A stretch of DNA of 64,000 nt from Chinchilla lanigera (GCF_000276665.1 NW_004955446.1:16135938-16199937), one strand, 5' to 3'; positions 1 through 13,433 are shown, counted from the first letter of the stretch. Translations and numbers: made by a program. Notes: generated from the sequence alone by a model not told the origin.

Positions 1-80
1 CAGGGATATATAGCTCACTGCTACAGTGCCTGCTTGGCAAGTGTAAGATCCTGAGTTCAATTCCTGGTACAAAAAAAAAA
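1..80 (+). repeat. tRNA-derived ID-type SINE, cut by window start
   Basis: The stretch reads as a diverged ID-type SINE: an A-box-like tagctcactg, the family core tgcctgcttggcaagtgtaag, a B-box-like gagttcaattcc and the 3' signature ctggtac followed by a run of ten A. It matches the better-preserved copies near 10.3, 11.0 and 41.4 kb. The 5' end lies at or before base 1, so no target-site duplication can be judged. Confidence 0.85.
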
Positions 81-3000
81 GACCTAAACTCTCCCCCAAT
101 GCAAAACTTTAGGTTGTAGGAATAGAAAAAAAATAATTTCATTAAAATGTTTGGGAAACACTGCTACTTATGATCATCTCCTCTCTCTAAATCTCCTTTC
201 CTAAAGTGGTTTCACAGGGAGCTCCCCACTTTGATTCAGACATCTGTTTATCCTCCCTAGTCTTGACGCATGTTCTGTAAGGATCTATCGGTGTCCCAGA
301 AGTAGTGTACAAACAAAGTATAAACCTTGGAAATTCTGAGAGTTAAGTCTAGAGCCAACCTGTAGACCCCTCAGAATCTACAGTTCTTCCCAGTGTTCCC
401 ATTATTATGTGCTTAACAACTGGATATGTAGTCGTAGTGATATATCAAAAGTCATTATTTTATTTTTTTTTGGCTTTCTAAGATTTTTCTCCATTCTAGA
501 GATCCCCTTATCTAGAATTTAAAAAATTCTTTATTTGATATAAATTTCTATCTCTGCTACTAAATTTAATGAATTTTAATTAATTCATATTGCTGACTGC
601 ACTCTTTACAGAAGATCATTTCCTTTTACAATACAGCAGCAACAAGAAAAATGACACATTTTGTCTTCTTTCTGCACCCAAATGTAAATAGTTATGATAA
701 CCTCTTGCTATGTGGGAGGCGGCTGTCTAGTGTGATTATTAAATTACAGCTCCTGTATTGTATTCTCGTTGGTTAATGTTCACCCTAATTTGATAGGCTG
801 AATTATATGTGATGCAGAAAATTCCTATTCGTACTTACAAAATGTAGTTCAACAAATTTCTCTGTGATACCATTCGTTTAATTTCATGAGCGTCTGTGGT
901 AGAAAACAAATGAATAGTCTATTAGTTGCATGGGATTCTTCCAGCTAAAGAAACGAAAATGTTTAAAAAGTATTAGTCTTATAAAAAAAAAAAAACACAT
1001 AGCTAAGGGGAGTAATCAGTGTTATGTCACTCAGTTCGCTATGGAGAAGTCAGTATAGAAAGGGCGATAACCTTCTTCAGCAGAGCACATCAAGTTAAAG
1101 ACAGAAACTGCTTCTCTCAATTTGCTGGCCCCCATTTTATCTGCTGGATCATGCCTGGACCCAGCTACAACTCTTCCAAATGGTAGCTTTTTGAGCCAGA
1201 CTGACTTTGAGACATAATTTCTTTTATGTCATTTTTTTCCTTCAGCATCTGCTTGATCCTAAGTTAGAACACCACCCCCGCTAGGGAGAACACAACAGCT
1301 GTTAGGGTGGTGCATGGTGATATGTTCATTCTGACAGTGCGACTGAGCCTGCGAACCATGATTCATATTTTATTGCCACCTTACTGGGTTGCTTTTATGG
1401 CAGGTTTTATTGCCCCTATCTATTTATTCAAAAAGTGTCATTTTGAAAATATAAATCTTGAAACGAGAGAGCAGTTGAGGAGAAAAATAGAATGTGTGCT
1501 TCTTTGGAATGAGTTTAACAAACTATATTTCAGAACATTCCCGCTCTTTCAAATTTATTTCTCTAAATATCCTCCCAATCCCTACCTGGTGAAGAGAGAG
1601 GTAACTACAAGCAAAGACCAGGCGAGCTAGAAAGAATCTTAAACTCCCTTTCAAACACTTTCACTTTCCAGATAAGCAAACTGAGGTCCAGAACAGGTGG
1701 GAAAGTGATTTCCGCATCAGCTCAATTGTGAAGAAAAGCCAGCCATTCCTCACCGCTGGACCTCCTCCCATCCCACAGCTGTTTTCCACATTGCAGTGCT
1801 TCGGAGAGCAGGCTGTCAGTAAGTCCATATTGATTGATCTGGACCTCATTGACTGTTTGCACTTCATTGAGCAGGGTGCCGTGGGGACCGGGAAGAGAAG
1901 TTCAGAGGAAGAGAAACATGTTCGTACCTCCCAGGAGGCTTGCTCAACTCATCACAGTTGAGCTTGGCTCCCAGGAAGCTGGAAGAAAACAAAGGTGCTT
2001 GTGAAAAATAAGTGTTTGTTCTGTTTTCTTACATGCTGTTGTAAACATCTCACAGGACAAGAATCTTGGTTAACAACGAATCAATCGCTCTAACATGAAG
2101 GATTGATAAAGTGTGGAATGTACGTGCAGCACTATACTACAGAAAAGTGAATGGGTGAAATAAAAATAGTGATTGAAATGAGGGGTTTCATTTTAGTATT
2201 CCCACTTATCAGTCTTTATGAAGGTATATTTGTGCACAAAATGAGATAACATCACAGTGTGGTAGAAAGAACCAAAGATAAAATTAGGATTACATCGGTT
2301 AAATCATTGTCAAGGGATAATTGCTATATAATCTGTTTTTATTATTTAAGGAATTTCAACTTAAAATATTTTGAGTATACGTTTATAAAAAGTAAACTGG
2401 GGGTGTGTTGAAGGCAACAAGGATCTACATTTGACTGTAGCTGTGTGTAGTTGAATTGTCCCGGCTACATAACTGTGTCTGAGGTGCCTCAGAGAGTGAG
2501 CTGTCTGAGGCCCTTTCAAGGGAGATCTTAGAAAACTGCACACAACTCAACTCATCTTCCATCTAGAAACTTCAGCTATAAAATTTTTATTCCATACATA
2601 TTTTATCTCTCCTATCCTAGGAAACCTACTAAAATGGATGTCGGTGTTTTTACCCTAGTTAAATCGAGCCATTTTTGTTCATCAGTCCTGATTTCTTTAC
2701 TTCACATTTACTATAGGAATAGTAATGTTTAGTTTCCAGCCTATTTGGATTCCTAACACAATCGTCAGATAATTCTTTTCCAAGCTAACGGACCAGAGGC
2801 GTCAAGAAAACATCAAGGAACTGTCAATAAAATGCATATTTATAAATCACTGAGTTAATAAATTGACATTAAAGTATAGTTTTTCTAGAAGAAAATTGCC
2901 TTGAAAATCACTTGATATTGAGTTTCAAGTCATTACCTTAAGATTAAATTTCTGTATTTTTTAATCAATTTAAGCATTTCAAATTAAATGAAAATCAGGT
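81..3000. other. No gene; mostly unassigned AT-rich sequence
   Basis: No gene is seen. Frames at 1307-1630 (107 codons) and 1728-1961 (77 codons) have no recognisable motif and no splice context. About 1660-1720 contains the antisense MIR signature (cagataagcaaactgaggt), so a short MIR relic is likely. About 640-960 is repeat-poor, with several AT-rich homeodomain-like words; conservation cannot be judged from one sequence. Confidence 0.5.
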
Positions 3001-3011
3001 ATTTTTCTTTT

Positions 3012-3103
3012 TCCTCTCCCCTCCAGCAATACTAGGGATCAAACCCAAGGCCTCACATATGCTAGGTAAGCATGTTACCACTAAGCTAAACACTTCCAGC
3101 CTT
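3012..3103 (-). repeat. Antisense tRNA-derived SINE, diverged
   Basis: The plus strand reads agcaatactagggatcaaac, then gctaggtaagcatgttacca and ctaagctaaacacttccagc. This is the reverse complement of the ID-type body: B-box side first, A-box side last. A pyrimidine-rich stretch before it would be the reversed A tail. Divergence is higher than in the 10-11 kb copies, and no clear target-site duplication is visible. Confidence 0.75.
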
Positions 3104-5160
3104 AGATCTTTTTGTTTGCTTGTTTGAGTTTTAAAAAGTGAATTTTATTAGTTGATTTTTTTAATTCAATATGAAATTCAGTACTTTAAATTTCTCTTAT
3201 TACCATAACACAATGGCATGTATTTATATATGTATTTATTACATGGATGAGGGAGTACATGAGGCTGTCATACAAAGACAATCTTGCATACTACACAGTA
3301 GCCGTTGTTCTCAGATAAAATGTAAGTCGAGCCAGCTTTTAATTTGTAAATACTGTACAATCAGACTTTATTATAAAAACATTTTCACTCCCACAATGTA
3401 TATTCTGTGCATAACATTTTTACTTTGTTCAACACTTACCTTTTTTAAAAATTGCATTTGCTTATTTTACTGCATTTAATTCCACAACGGATATCTATTC
3501 TCTCCCACATAAGGAATCCTCTATATTCTATCTCACAGTTAACAAGCTTGTTTCATATAAGCAGCATCTGTGGTCACATCCATTTACATACACACGCCGT
3601 CTTGCTTTATTTCAGCTTTACTGTTGGCCCCTTTGTCTTTTGGGCTCCTGGCAGTTTGTTCTGTTCGGAGACTTGCTCTTTGGCCCCCAATCTGATGCTT
3701 CAGGACCACTCAGCCCCCAGGGCTCTGCTCCTTTCTGCCAGAATATGTAGCTCTCTGAACTGTAGCTGCGTGGGAATTGATTGGGAATGCATCTGCAGCT
3801 TGGCTCGGCAGGGAAGTAGCGCCAACTAAGTCATCAATATGTGCTCCTGCACAGCTGGCTCCTCTGAAACACAAGCTAAGATTCTCTATAAGAAACATCC
3901 GAATGAAAATGTGCTCTCTGGAACGAGGGCCCTGCGTCCGTATTTTTTCCCTTTACTTTTCTTCTGACGCACTAGAACAAGTCCCATAGAAATAAATCTG
4001 AGATATAAGAAGACTAGAAAAATAAGTTACACCATGCTCTATCATCACCAGTAGATACGCTCCTACAAATCTGGGGCAATTATTCTCACAGCTTCACAAA
4101 GGGGAAACCCTCCAGAAAGTTAGGTTACAGCATCACAATGGCTGCAGTTGCATGAGGCTGGGTGGTTTCAGTCTTCAGGCAACTCTTGGGATATGTTATT
4201 TTTATTCTGTGTGTATCTTCTGAGTTTCAACATGAATAAGATTTAAGACTGAAAGCAAATCTTAGCACACCGATGTTGGTAATGGTTTCATCTGAAACTT
4301 GAAGTCACCTGTAATGTGTACAGTATGCGACCCAGGTAGATGGAGAAAGACTCAGACCTCTCCCGTCCATTTGGTGAATCTGAGCTGCATGTCGGATGGC
4401 ATTTAAAAAGACACATGGTGAGTGGCTTGTTCACGGCCATGGTTGTGCACAAATATAAGAATCTGAAAGTTATTAAGAGAAAATCTTTGCTTGCTGCCAA
4501 TCTTAATCATCCACCTTACAGTTGAACTTAAAGGAATAAAAGCTGTCCTGTCAAAAAACTTGGGAACAAAGTCAGTATATGCGTTATGAAGAAAAACAGT
4601 CTAGTGGCCTTCACATAAGTCAGTGCACTCATGCAAGCAAGTTAAAGAAGGAGTCATGTAGCACATCAAATATTACAAATCAAAGACAGAAATTAAACCC
4701 TACTTTTCCTCCTGAGTTCTTATTCATGTAAAAACATTTAAAAGACAAAAGGATAAATTACAAGTTCACCACATGGAATGCACTGATGACATAACAATTA
4801 AATTGGAAGGGAAAAGTGACAAGTTGTTAATTCAACTGTGTCTCTCTGGACTTTGCCATACTGTGTAGTTGATGCTGGCATTAGTGTTGCTGGATTCCAA
4901 GGTGCCCTACTGAAACCTGGGATATGTAACCCAAGAGTCCTTCAAAAGTCACTGTTTACTCAAGGGCTTTGTAAGATTTTATTTATAAGTTTATTTTTGA
5001 ATTAAGTCTCTGGTATTTTAAATTCCTTGAGTTCTATAAGCTAAGAGAGGTTTAATTTAGCAGATTACCAGTGCATGGCTAATTTAATTGCGTGCAATTA
5101 AGGAAATTATTAAAATATGAAATAGATATCTATCTCATTCAAAATTCAAAATATTTGTTA
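3104..5160. other. No gene; unassigned sequence
   Basis: The frames at 3171-3479 and 3452-3829 are low-complexity translations of pyrimidine-rich DNA without domain signatures. About 3600-3900 is less AT-rich than its surroundings and free of recognised repeats, so it could be a conserved non-coding block, but nothing shows a function. Confidence 0.45.
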
Positions 5161-5164
5161 AATT

Positions 5165-5298
5165 ATTGTGGCTGACTCTGCACATTTAGTCCCAATTACT
5201 CTTATGGAGGAGGCTGAGTCAGGGTAATCACTAGTTCACAACCAGCCTGGGCAACACAGGTAACATAGAGAACCCCTGTCTCAACATAAGAAAAAAAT
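5165..5298 (+). repeat. Diverged B1/Alu-type (7SL-derived) SINE
   Basis: The order of short matches is that of the 7SL-derived SINE body: tagtcccaattactc, ggaggctgagtcagg, caaccagcctgggcaacaca and cccctgtctcaaca, followed by an A-rich tail. It is clearly older than the B1 copies at 48.9 and 59.2 kb. No convincing target-site duplication was found. Confidence 0.8.
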
Positions 5299-5299
5299 A

Positions 5300-6120
5300 T
5301 TATCAAAGCCAACATAAATCTCCTCAAGCCACATTTGTTCCTGAAATTTGAAATGCATGGTTTGGTTTCAGATATAGCAGTGAGGTATTAAGTAAAGAAG
5401 ATGGAAGAACTAAATTAAAAATGATGGCTAATGCCTAAGCATGCTAGAAAGTCATGACTAAGGAGGAAAATGTAAATATTGTACTGGATATTTACAGTCA
5501 TTCTTGCAAAGCCCTACATCAACTGAGAGAATTTTATAAAACCAAACATTTGTCTTTGGACATAAACACATTTTGAAAATTTTAAGTATCTTATGTGGAA
5601 GGCAAACAAATTGATTTGGATTTATGTAAGAATTGTTTGGTAGTAAGACTAAACAGTATACTAAAGGAAGAAGGTAATTCATAAGGAAACACTTTAGAAT
5701 ATAAATACTATATCCAGTTTTAAAACATGTATAATGCACTGTGGTTACGATCGCATGATAATAATATTCACTTCCAGCTCTGATTCTTTCTTCACCTCCC
5801 ATTCTTCTAATCACACTACCATAGAATGAGAGAAACGTAGCCTAACCCCTTCACTTACAGATGAAAAAATGGAGCTAAAATAAAATTTAAAACACAATAG
5901 GGCAATCCAGTGGGAAAATTCCCCAAGCAGTTAAGAATAATATGCTTAACATGGAGACCTTGATTTCTGTCATTCTCTTTTGTGATAAAAGTAATTCTGC
6001 TGTGCTGGAGATAAATCTAAAAGTACACCCTGAAAGTACAGAGACTGGGAAATAAATAAGGAATTGGAAATGATGATGAAAAGAAAGTGCAATAGTTGTA
6101 TTTTTGCTTGCATTCCTTGA
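5300..6120. other. No gene; possible MIR scrap
   Basis: The minus-strand frame at 5458-5814 (118 codons) lies in AT-rich DNA and has no motif. Around 5845-5880 the words ttcacttacagatgaaaaaa and tggagc resemble the antisense MIR core, which would be a short relic. Nothing else is recognised. Confidence 0.4.
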
Positions 6121-6129
6121 GACTGCTAC

Positions 6130-6360
6130 AGGATTTAAGCTCAAGAAGCTCAGTGTTAGAAACCAAAATTCCAGCCCCAATTCTATCACACCTTTGCTGA
6201 TTGAGAAATCTGTTTGCTTACCTCTGAAATGGGCATATCTATAGTTACTCAATCTGTATAATTGGACATTTGTGAAGATCAAATGAGATAGTGGATTGGA
6301 AAGGCTTTGAAAATTCCAAAAAACACGTGTATACAGTTGGGTGGCACTTAGCAATCAGTA
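6130..6360 (+). repeat. MIR SINE
   Basis: The sense MIR core is visible: ctgtttgcttacctctgaaa then tgggcatatc (a version of the 'cctcatctgtaaaatggg' word), followed by tgtgaagatcaaatgagata and the 3' part ggtggcacttagcaatcagt. MIR is a tRNA-derived SINE common to mammals and long inactive. The long minus-strand frame over this interval is a chance product of the old repeat. Confidence 0.7.
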
Positions 6361-6884
6361 TTGCTTTTGGTCACACTTTGTCTCAAATGGCACCAAGTTA
6401 AGGCTCTGGGGATCATGCAGTTGATCCCCAATACTGACATGAAGATTTGCTTTCATTAAGTCCCTGCAGTCACCACTTCTAACTATTCAATGGACCAGTG
6501 AGCCTGCATTTCTATTTGGCAAATCTTGCTTTTTTCACAAAACCCTCTCCAGAACAATGAAAAGCAGACAGTGGCACCATATACCATCAGCACAAGTACA
6601 CACCTTTTTGTTTTTCAAAGCCTTCATTTGCATATTAGATTTTTTTTAATTGTGCCCCTGCCTTGTATCCTTGCTCTGCACTGCTTTGGAATTTTTAAAG
6701 CAAATCAGTAACAAAGAGAAAAGGCAACAAGTTCTGCTCTTAAGAAGCTACCACAAAAGGAAGGGCACAGGCTGCAAAATACCAGTCATCAAAGCCTGCC
6801 CAAATGACAGGGAGAAGACACTAATATAGCTGGACTTCTGGCTTACAAAGGAGTTAAAAATGAAATAACACCAGCTTAAAATCA

Positions 6885-7090
6885 ATATGAAATTCTATAG
6901 GCAGCCTTTACAAAGGAATCAAGGCAGGCATAATATGATCTCTGCAGCTCACTCAGGGAAGACAGGATCATGCAGCACCAGCTAAATGCAGAAGCCAAGT
7001 TCTCTTGAAAGCCCCACTAAAATGGAATTACTGCAATCAGGCAGTATGGTCAGGAGGGCATGGATGAGATTGATGAGGGTATCAAGAGAC
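6885..7090 (-). repeat. L2 fragment, antisense
   Basis: The plus strand carries words typical of reversed L2: gcataatatgatctctgcag, then ggaattactgcaatcaggca, then gagggcatggatgagattga. L2 is an ancient CR1-clade LINE. The fragment is heavily diverged, and its boundaries are approximate. Confidence 0.5.
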
Positions 7091-7094
7091 AAAT

Positions 7095-9420
7095 AGGGAC
7101 TGAGTCTATGCAAATTGCTAAACAGAGGGGAAAAACATGTTCACATAGCTTATTATTGACAGTTTTCTTTCAAACAACAGAATCAGATGTCTACTTAACC
7201 TATGAAGACACTTCCAGATAAACATCTTCAATTAAACAAGAGCAGAAAGAACAACCAACATCCCACACAGAAGGTATCTATCAGTCATATTCTGTGACTA
7301 TCTTAAGCCGCCCTTCCTGCCTGACTTACCCAGTGGACTCTTACAGTTCCATAGGGTAGAGAACTGAGTACATAGAAACAAGGAAAGAAAATGCACATTA
7401 CCTAGAAGCGTTTTTAAAAACAACTCCAAGTAAATCAGACACAGTGTGAAGTCAAAGAATTGCCATTTGTATATGTCCTCATCAGAGTTTCCTTTGCAGA
7501 TTCTTGTATAAATAGTTGAAGCTACTATTTGGGACTGAGGCTTTCAAACACAGGGGATTCATGCTGTCAGGGACCCCAGAGAATACTTCTGCTTAACTGT
7601 CTTACTTTACAGCTGGAGAAATTGAGACCTACTGAAACCATGACAAGCTTAACACTGAAGTCCATCTGAGAACTCATTTCTAATTTTCTTGACTATCAAC
7701 CCAGAGTTTTCCTCCTCTCTTGCTTCTTATCCAGAGTTAAAATATTTCTAGGCTCATCAGAATAACAAACGATGACCATAAAAGGTTTTAGAATTAACAC
7801 ACTTCTAGATGTTTATCAGAATTATTGACCAGAACCCTGTTTCCTTTTGGTGAAGCTTGTGAAGTAGCAGTAAATATTACTGTGATTTTTGCATGGGAAA
7901 AAATTTCCCATGTTAAAGTTTAGCTCAAGAGTTAAAAAAAAAGTTAAATCTTTTTCTAGAGATGCCCCAAGTCTAATTCCATTCCTTCAAAATCTATGCG
8001 GTCATAAGATTTCCAATTTTTTTTCAAGCTAGTACATGGGAATGATTCTGGGAGTCTGAGGCTGGACTGGCAACTACACACATCTTCAGATTTTTTTATC
8101 AGCATCATTATCGAAAGGATGTGGAGAGGTATCTTTAGCTTATGTCTCAATTTAAAATGTAATTTCTTTACTTACTGATGTTTGTCAAAAGGAAATGATG
8201 TTGCAGAGAAAGCTTTAAGAACCAGACACCTCAGCTTGCTACATTTATAAAGCAGTTAAGCCCAGCAAAGTATTTCTGCCACCCATTTACTTCTAGAGAA
8301 AGGAAGAAGAAAAGTAGTCAATCCAATGTCTTGTGTCTGCCCTTACAGCAGAAGAACAAGCAACTATTTTCTTTGCTTCTAGGTTCATCTGGAGGAGAAG
8401 ATGGAAAAGACTGTTATCTAAAAGGAGAGATCACATCTGTGATAAAACCATACCAAAGGAAGAAAAAACTTGGGGGGGACATAAGCAGATTTCTGCTGAA
8501 TAAAACATTCCCCAAGTTAGACATTAGAGATTAATTCACACAAAGTTTCCCATCCTAATTCTTTTCTTTCTTCCATGTTTTAAATCTCATTTTTACCAGT
8601 ACCACAAATTTTAGGTATGAGTATTGAAAGTGAAATTATATCACTGGAGTTAGACAAAAATCAAATTAACTTAAATTGAAAAGCAAACAATATTAATTTT
8701 ACATACTTTTTAGAACTAAAGAATATGTTTAAGTCTTCATTCTAAGTGTTGTTTATGACACAGTTAAGGATATTTGTGATGTATGACTTAGTAGACATGA
8801 GCTTTTTACCTTTTTTAATTGCAGCTTCATTTTTTCCTGTAAAGATGATTTTGATAAGTGTTCTTCTATGAAAGTTGGGAAGCTGAGGGAAGATTAATCT
8901 AGCCCAGCTGAGGAGCTAAAGTGGCAAAAATTGATTAAGGCATTAAAATACCTACAGTATGTCTAGAAAATATGAGCTGCCTCTAAATGGACCCAGTAAA
9001 TCACAAACCAAACTCAAAGGAAGCAGTTAAGAAGAGCTTCTCTGAGTAATAGAAAAGTTTTCAGTGCGAAGTATTTTGAAAGTGTCATTTTATTTTTATA
9101 TAGTGTGCAATCAAAGAGAGATAGTTATATAGCTTAGCAGTCTTTCTAGGTTTTTAGAAAATAGGAAAAGCACTAGTGTACAAGTAATATTTATAATATA
9201 TAATCATATAGATATTGTGTATATACACACAAGATATATATTTATATTATCTATCCAGTGGTAGGATGTGATAGGACATAAAAAAATTCTCTAAAATCTC
9301 CTGACCACATATATTGCCTTACAATCCACCCCCGTTCTTAACTCAAATTCTCTGACTTTGGAATATAGACTTATTTTCCTAAGTGGAAGCAAAGCTCTTA
9401 TAAATAAGGAGGGGATGAGG
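7095..9420. other. No gene; unassigned AT-rich sequence
   Basis: No gene is recognised. About 7590-7700 contains tttacagctggagaaattga, compatible with a decayed antisense MIR. Around 9180-9250 is an AT-rich simple-sequence stretch (tataatatataatc and similar). The frames at 7956-8150 and 8331-8534 are short and without motifs. Confidence 0.45.
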
Positions 9421-9424
9421 GGAC

Positions 9425-9550
9425 GAAGGAAGGAGAGAAGTTTGAGGAAAAAAAGAAGAATCAAGAAATATCATGTACAGGGACAAACTTTAATGAAGGT
9501 GATCATCATGTATATCTAAAATATACCAATAAAATTAATACCCAAAAAGA
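9425..9550 (+). repeat. Possible L1 3' end (purine-rich UTR plus A-rich tail)
   Basis: A purine-rich block (gaaggaaggagagaag and similar) is followed by gatcatcatgtatatctaaa and a terminal taccaataaaattaataccc with A-rich sequence. This layout resembles a LINE-1 3' UTR, but no ORF2 part is attached and the subfamily differs from the 40-48 kb copies. An unrelated retrotransposon end is possible. Confidence 0.3.
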
Positions 9551-10262
9551 AATATCTTTTCTAAATTACCCCAACATAAGAAAATGTTACCAAGGAAAGA
9601 ATAACAAAAGACTTCAGAGCAACAGGTAAAGCAGTCTACTTTATATGAGCACATTTACCACAGTAGTTTGTTACAGTACAAGAAACAATTTCAATTTGTT
9701 TTGGGAGGTAGGGACTTTGAAATGTGTTTTTCTTCATGAGGCAAACAGGCCATGTAGGATGTTACTATGGCAGTCTAGAGAAAACTTGTGAGCATCTGGG
9801 AGATTTCAAAGTGGGTCAAAGCTACCTAAAAATAGAAGCAAAATCAGAGTTTTCTCACTCGAACTGGGCTCACTGTCGCTCTCTCAACTCTCTTTATTTA
9901 ATCTTTCCTTGGTTTCTTATGAATCTTTTCACATACTTCCCTACAGGAACAGTTCTAAATGTCTTCAGTCTCCAAATTGCTGTCTTCTCCACTGTGGAAA
10001 GGTGAACTCACCACTTTCTCTCTTTAGGAGCGCAGAAGTATCACACTGAATTCTCACTCCTCACTTCTGAGCTAATGCTTTTGTCTCATTACATGGATCT
10101 CACCCTCCAGCATCTGTCAGGGGCTCACATGTGGTGAGATTCCTATTGTTCTTAATACATAGTTTGGATAGTCACTTTGCTTTTGTTCTATCCTGGAACT
10201 CTTGTTTACTCTACCATCATGGTTTTCTTTTTCCTCTTCTTTCACTTGTAGGCTTTTAAAAC
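9551..10262. other. No gene; unassigned
   Basis: The frame at 9724-10005 (93 codons) has no recognisable domain. The pyrimidine-rich part around 9870-10110 is loosely like L2, but the resemblance is too weak to call. Confidence 0.35.
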
Positions 10263-10271
10263 AGCTGTGCC

Positions 10272-10376
10272 AGGGCTGGGGATATAGCTCAGTGGCATAA
10301 GCATCTGCCTGGCAAGTGCAAGGTCCTGAGTTTGATTCCTGGTACCAAAACATAAATAAATTAAATAAAATAAAAT
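10272..10376 (+). repeat. ID-type SINE with target-site duplication
   Basis: The body starts gggctggggatatagctcag and continues through tgcctggcaagtgcaaggtc, gagtttgattcctggtacc and an A-rich tail made of ataaa/taaaa units. It is flanked by the direct repeat agctgtgcc at 10263-10271 and 10377-10385, which marks insertion by LINE-driven retrotransposition. The A box (tagctcagtgg) is intact and the B box slightly changed. Confidence 0.93.
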
Positions 10377-10999
10377 AGCTGTGCCCATTGCACCCACTTC
10401 TTTTCTATTTTTTCCATTCTGGCTATGAAATCTGTTTTCTCTCCTCGCTAGCCTAAGAAGCTAGATAATATCTTTGACCCACAAACCAATCTTATTGAAT
10501 ATTTAATAACTCACTTTTATATGAGTGAATTTCTTCATAAAGTAATTATGCTAGAGTTTTCCTATTGTAATTACTCTGTAGCTTAAAGTCAGTCCTCCCG
10601 AGTCCTGGCATTTAAGTGTAATGATGAGCTCAGAGGTCTGACTAGGCTAAAATGGAATGAGGTTCTCATCTAATACTATAAGTAACCTCCTATTACAGTA
10701 CAAAGAATTCAAAACACTCTATTCCAAATGTCTTCTAAGAGAAGTTTTCCCACTAATGACATGTCATCAAATCCAGGCAGGTCCAAACATGCCCCAAATG
10801 TTCTGTTTCTGGGGTTAAGATAGAAGATTGGTCATCCCTCATCTTGACATCAGCTGCCAAGAAGCCAGAACTGTCATGATAAAGTAAGCAGAATATAATT
10901 TCAATCAGATTCAGCAGAAAGTGCACTAAATATGCTGAAATAATGTATTTTTAAAATTAGATTGTAGTACGTCCAAAATTGCATGAAAAGTTCAGTGGA

Positions 11000-11095
11000 G
11001 GGGCTGGGGATTTAGCTCAGCGGCAAAAGCACCTGCCTGGCAAGTGCAAAGTCGTGAGTTCAGTTCCTGGTACCGGAGAAAAACAAAACAAAACA
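11000..11095 (+). repeat. ID-type SINE with perfect 14 bp target-site duplication
   Basis: The SINE body ggggctggggatttagctca, cacctgcctggcaagtgcaa, gagttcagttcctggtaccg ends in a caaaa-repeat tail. The flanks aaaagttcagtgga occur exactly at 10986-10999 and 11096-11109. The perfect duplication and the retained CpGs suggest a relatively young insertion. Confidence 0.95.
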
Positions 11096-11109
11096 AAAAG
11101 TTCAGTGGA

Positions 11110-13230
11110 AAGTCCTGGGATGCAAAATTATTCACCAGAATAAGTGAGATTTGGAGCTATACTTGTCTAAAGAACAATTTCAGTAAAAGAATGTATGGAG
11201 TTAAATTTTCCTGAATGACCAGGTAGATAATTTCTCTTGAATCCATAGTCATGTGACAAGCCTTGTAGGTTTTAAAGATGAAAGAATTAGACCAGCTGGA
11301 ATCAAAGAGCCATGTACAATGAAACAAAAAATTGAATAGAGAGTCAAAAGGAAATCCCCTGCCTTCTGAGCTATTTAAATTCTCTTCTAACCAAGGGACA
11401 CCTAATCTTCCCTCCCCAGGAATAACTTGACAAAACAGAAATAATATGCAAACTGATCAATTAACATAAAGGGAATCCTTTACACATGAAACTACGTACA
11501 GAAGAGCTCACTGGATTCAACATCAAAGCTTTTTATTGCTTTCTTCTCACTGATCTACAGGTCCACGTTCTGAGAAGAAACCACTTTCTGAGCAGATAGT
11601 ATGCTTCAAGCACAAAATACTAACAAGTCCAAGGACACTTTTACCTCACTGAGAAAACCTTAAGAATGCCAGAATATTTATTTTTCTATCATTAATCTTT
11701 GTTTCTCTTTCTAAATGTTTGTATGAGTCAATACATTGATATAATTCTCATTCTACTGATTTTCCTGAGAAACTTTGTCACCAGACTATATTGTCCAGTC
11801 AGTGTCTTTCCCCTTGAACTTTTTGATAAGTAGTTTAATAACACAATTTTTAACAATGAGGTAAAAGCTTTTCTATGGTACCAAAGAAAGATAAATACTC
11901 TTCTATACATTGATAATCACATAGAAAAATATATTTCATGATTGATCTAATGCCTAAGATTCAGAGTCCCTTTGTAAACTCAGTTCACTTGTTGGCTATT
12001 TGTAGTGGAAAAGAAATTTTTTAGAGTAATAAAGCCAAAATCACACTAATTTTCTTTTTTTCTCTTTATTTCTTTCGTCATTATAGCCATCATTCTTACC
12101 ATTTTGTTTGTTTTTCAGGGCAGCATATTTGTCAAGAACATGCTTTTTTCCATCTCTGTCAACATTTTTGGCGTGACCCATCTGGCTAAACTGTTCCATT
12201 ACCCATCCAGTTAAAATAGCCAAAGTGGATCTGTTTTGAAAGCCAATTTAAAAATTAAGACTTATTTTAACTAATATAATTTTTAAAAATCTCCTGTGTA
12301 ACAAATTATTTCATTGAATTATACTTATCTGTATGCTGAAGGATGAGAATCTAACATCTAACATCTAACAAAGTATTCTATACAATTTTTAAATTACAAA
12401 AGTTATTTGTTCCAAGCCCCTTTACACAGCCCTCTATTCTTATAAGAAAACACACAATGATCTTCCATTGTCGTATGAGAAATTCTAATAAGGATGTAGG
12501 AGAAAGTGGCAAAGTCATACACTGAATCAACCTCCTTTATAAAAATAGCCCTGTTATTTTACTGTGCTTAATGCTTTATCTAATCTTTTCTGATGTGAGC
12601 TCTAATTTAAATATGTTGACATTTTAAGTGTTTCCCATGCTTCACCTCAAATACTTTTTAAAGAATATTAGTAAATAGTCACATATAATAAGTTGTGTAG
12701 TATCTGCAGTTTGTTCATAACTAATTCTAAGTTTAGGGTTCCTTAAAAACAAATACTGTACATGATTTAGTAGTAGACATTTCTATAACAAATAAGAAAA
12801 AATACTTTCATAGATGAAGCACTTCTCTGCAGAACGCATGCATGCTGCCCATCAGTAAATACTAAAAATTCCCAAGGTAAAGTCTGATTTGCTTAATTAG
12901 AACACAATTCATTATTACCTTGAGCATTTATAGTCTTATAATGTAAATATCATCTAATGTATCATTGGTGTGCTTCAATATTGTCACACCCTTTGGAGAG
13001 TATTTTGTAGGGGAGAGTATTTTGTATCATTCCAAAACTGCATTAGAGAAGTCTTTGAAGCACAGTGAATAAGCTGGCATTGACTCATGGGGATAGCTCC
13101 CTTTCTTTTTCTAGCATGGTTTGTTTATGATCTGAACAGGTGTTTTATTACCACCGGAGGGTCTTGATTCAACCTCATCCCAGACAAACATCTCAGCACT
13201 GTCACATTGTCAATTCTGGAAAATGATTTT
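11110..13230. other. No gene; AT-rich unassigned sequence
   Basis: No gene is recognised. There are small tandem motifs only: atctaac three times near 12350-12370, and a duplicated gagagtattttgta at about 12996-13026. Short minus-strand frames at 11728-11910 and 12041-12223 have no features. Confidence 0.45.
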
Positions 13231-13297
13231 CTCTCTCTGTCTCTCTGTCTCTCTGTTTCTCTGCCTCTCTCTGTCTTTCTGTCTCTGTCTCTCTCTG

Positions 13298-13366
<69 letters not shown>

Positions 13367-13433
13367 GTGTGTGTGTCTGTCTGTCTGTCTGTCTGTCTCT
13401 CTATCTCTCTCCCTCTCTCTGTCTCTCTATTTC
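13231..13433. repeat. Complex microsatellite: (TCTG/TCTC)n-(TG)n-(TCTG)n-(TCTC)n
   Basis: About 200 bp of pure pyrimidine-type simple sequence surrounds a (TG) core at 13331-13376 that contains one GC interruption. All reading frames over it, on both strands, are repeats of S/L/V/C or of R/E/D/T/H and are artefacts. The alternating purine-pyrimidine core has Z-DNA potential. Confidence 0.97.

Noticed and set aside
5887..6354. Minus-strand frame of 155 codons
   Set aside because: It runs antisense through a MIR SINE and has no protein motif.
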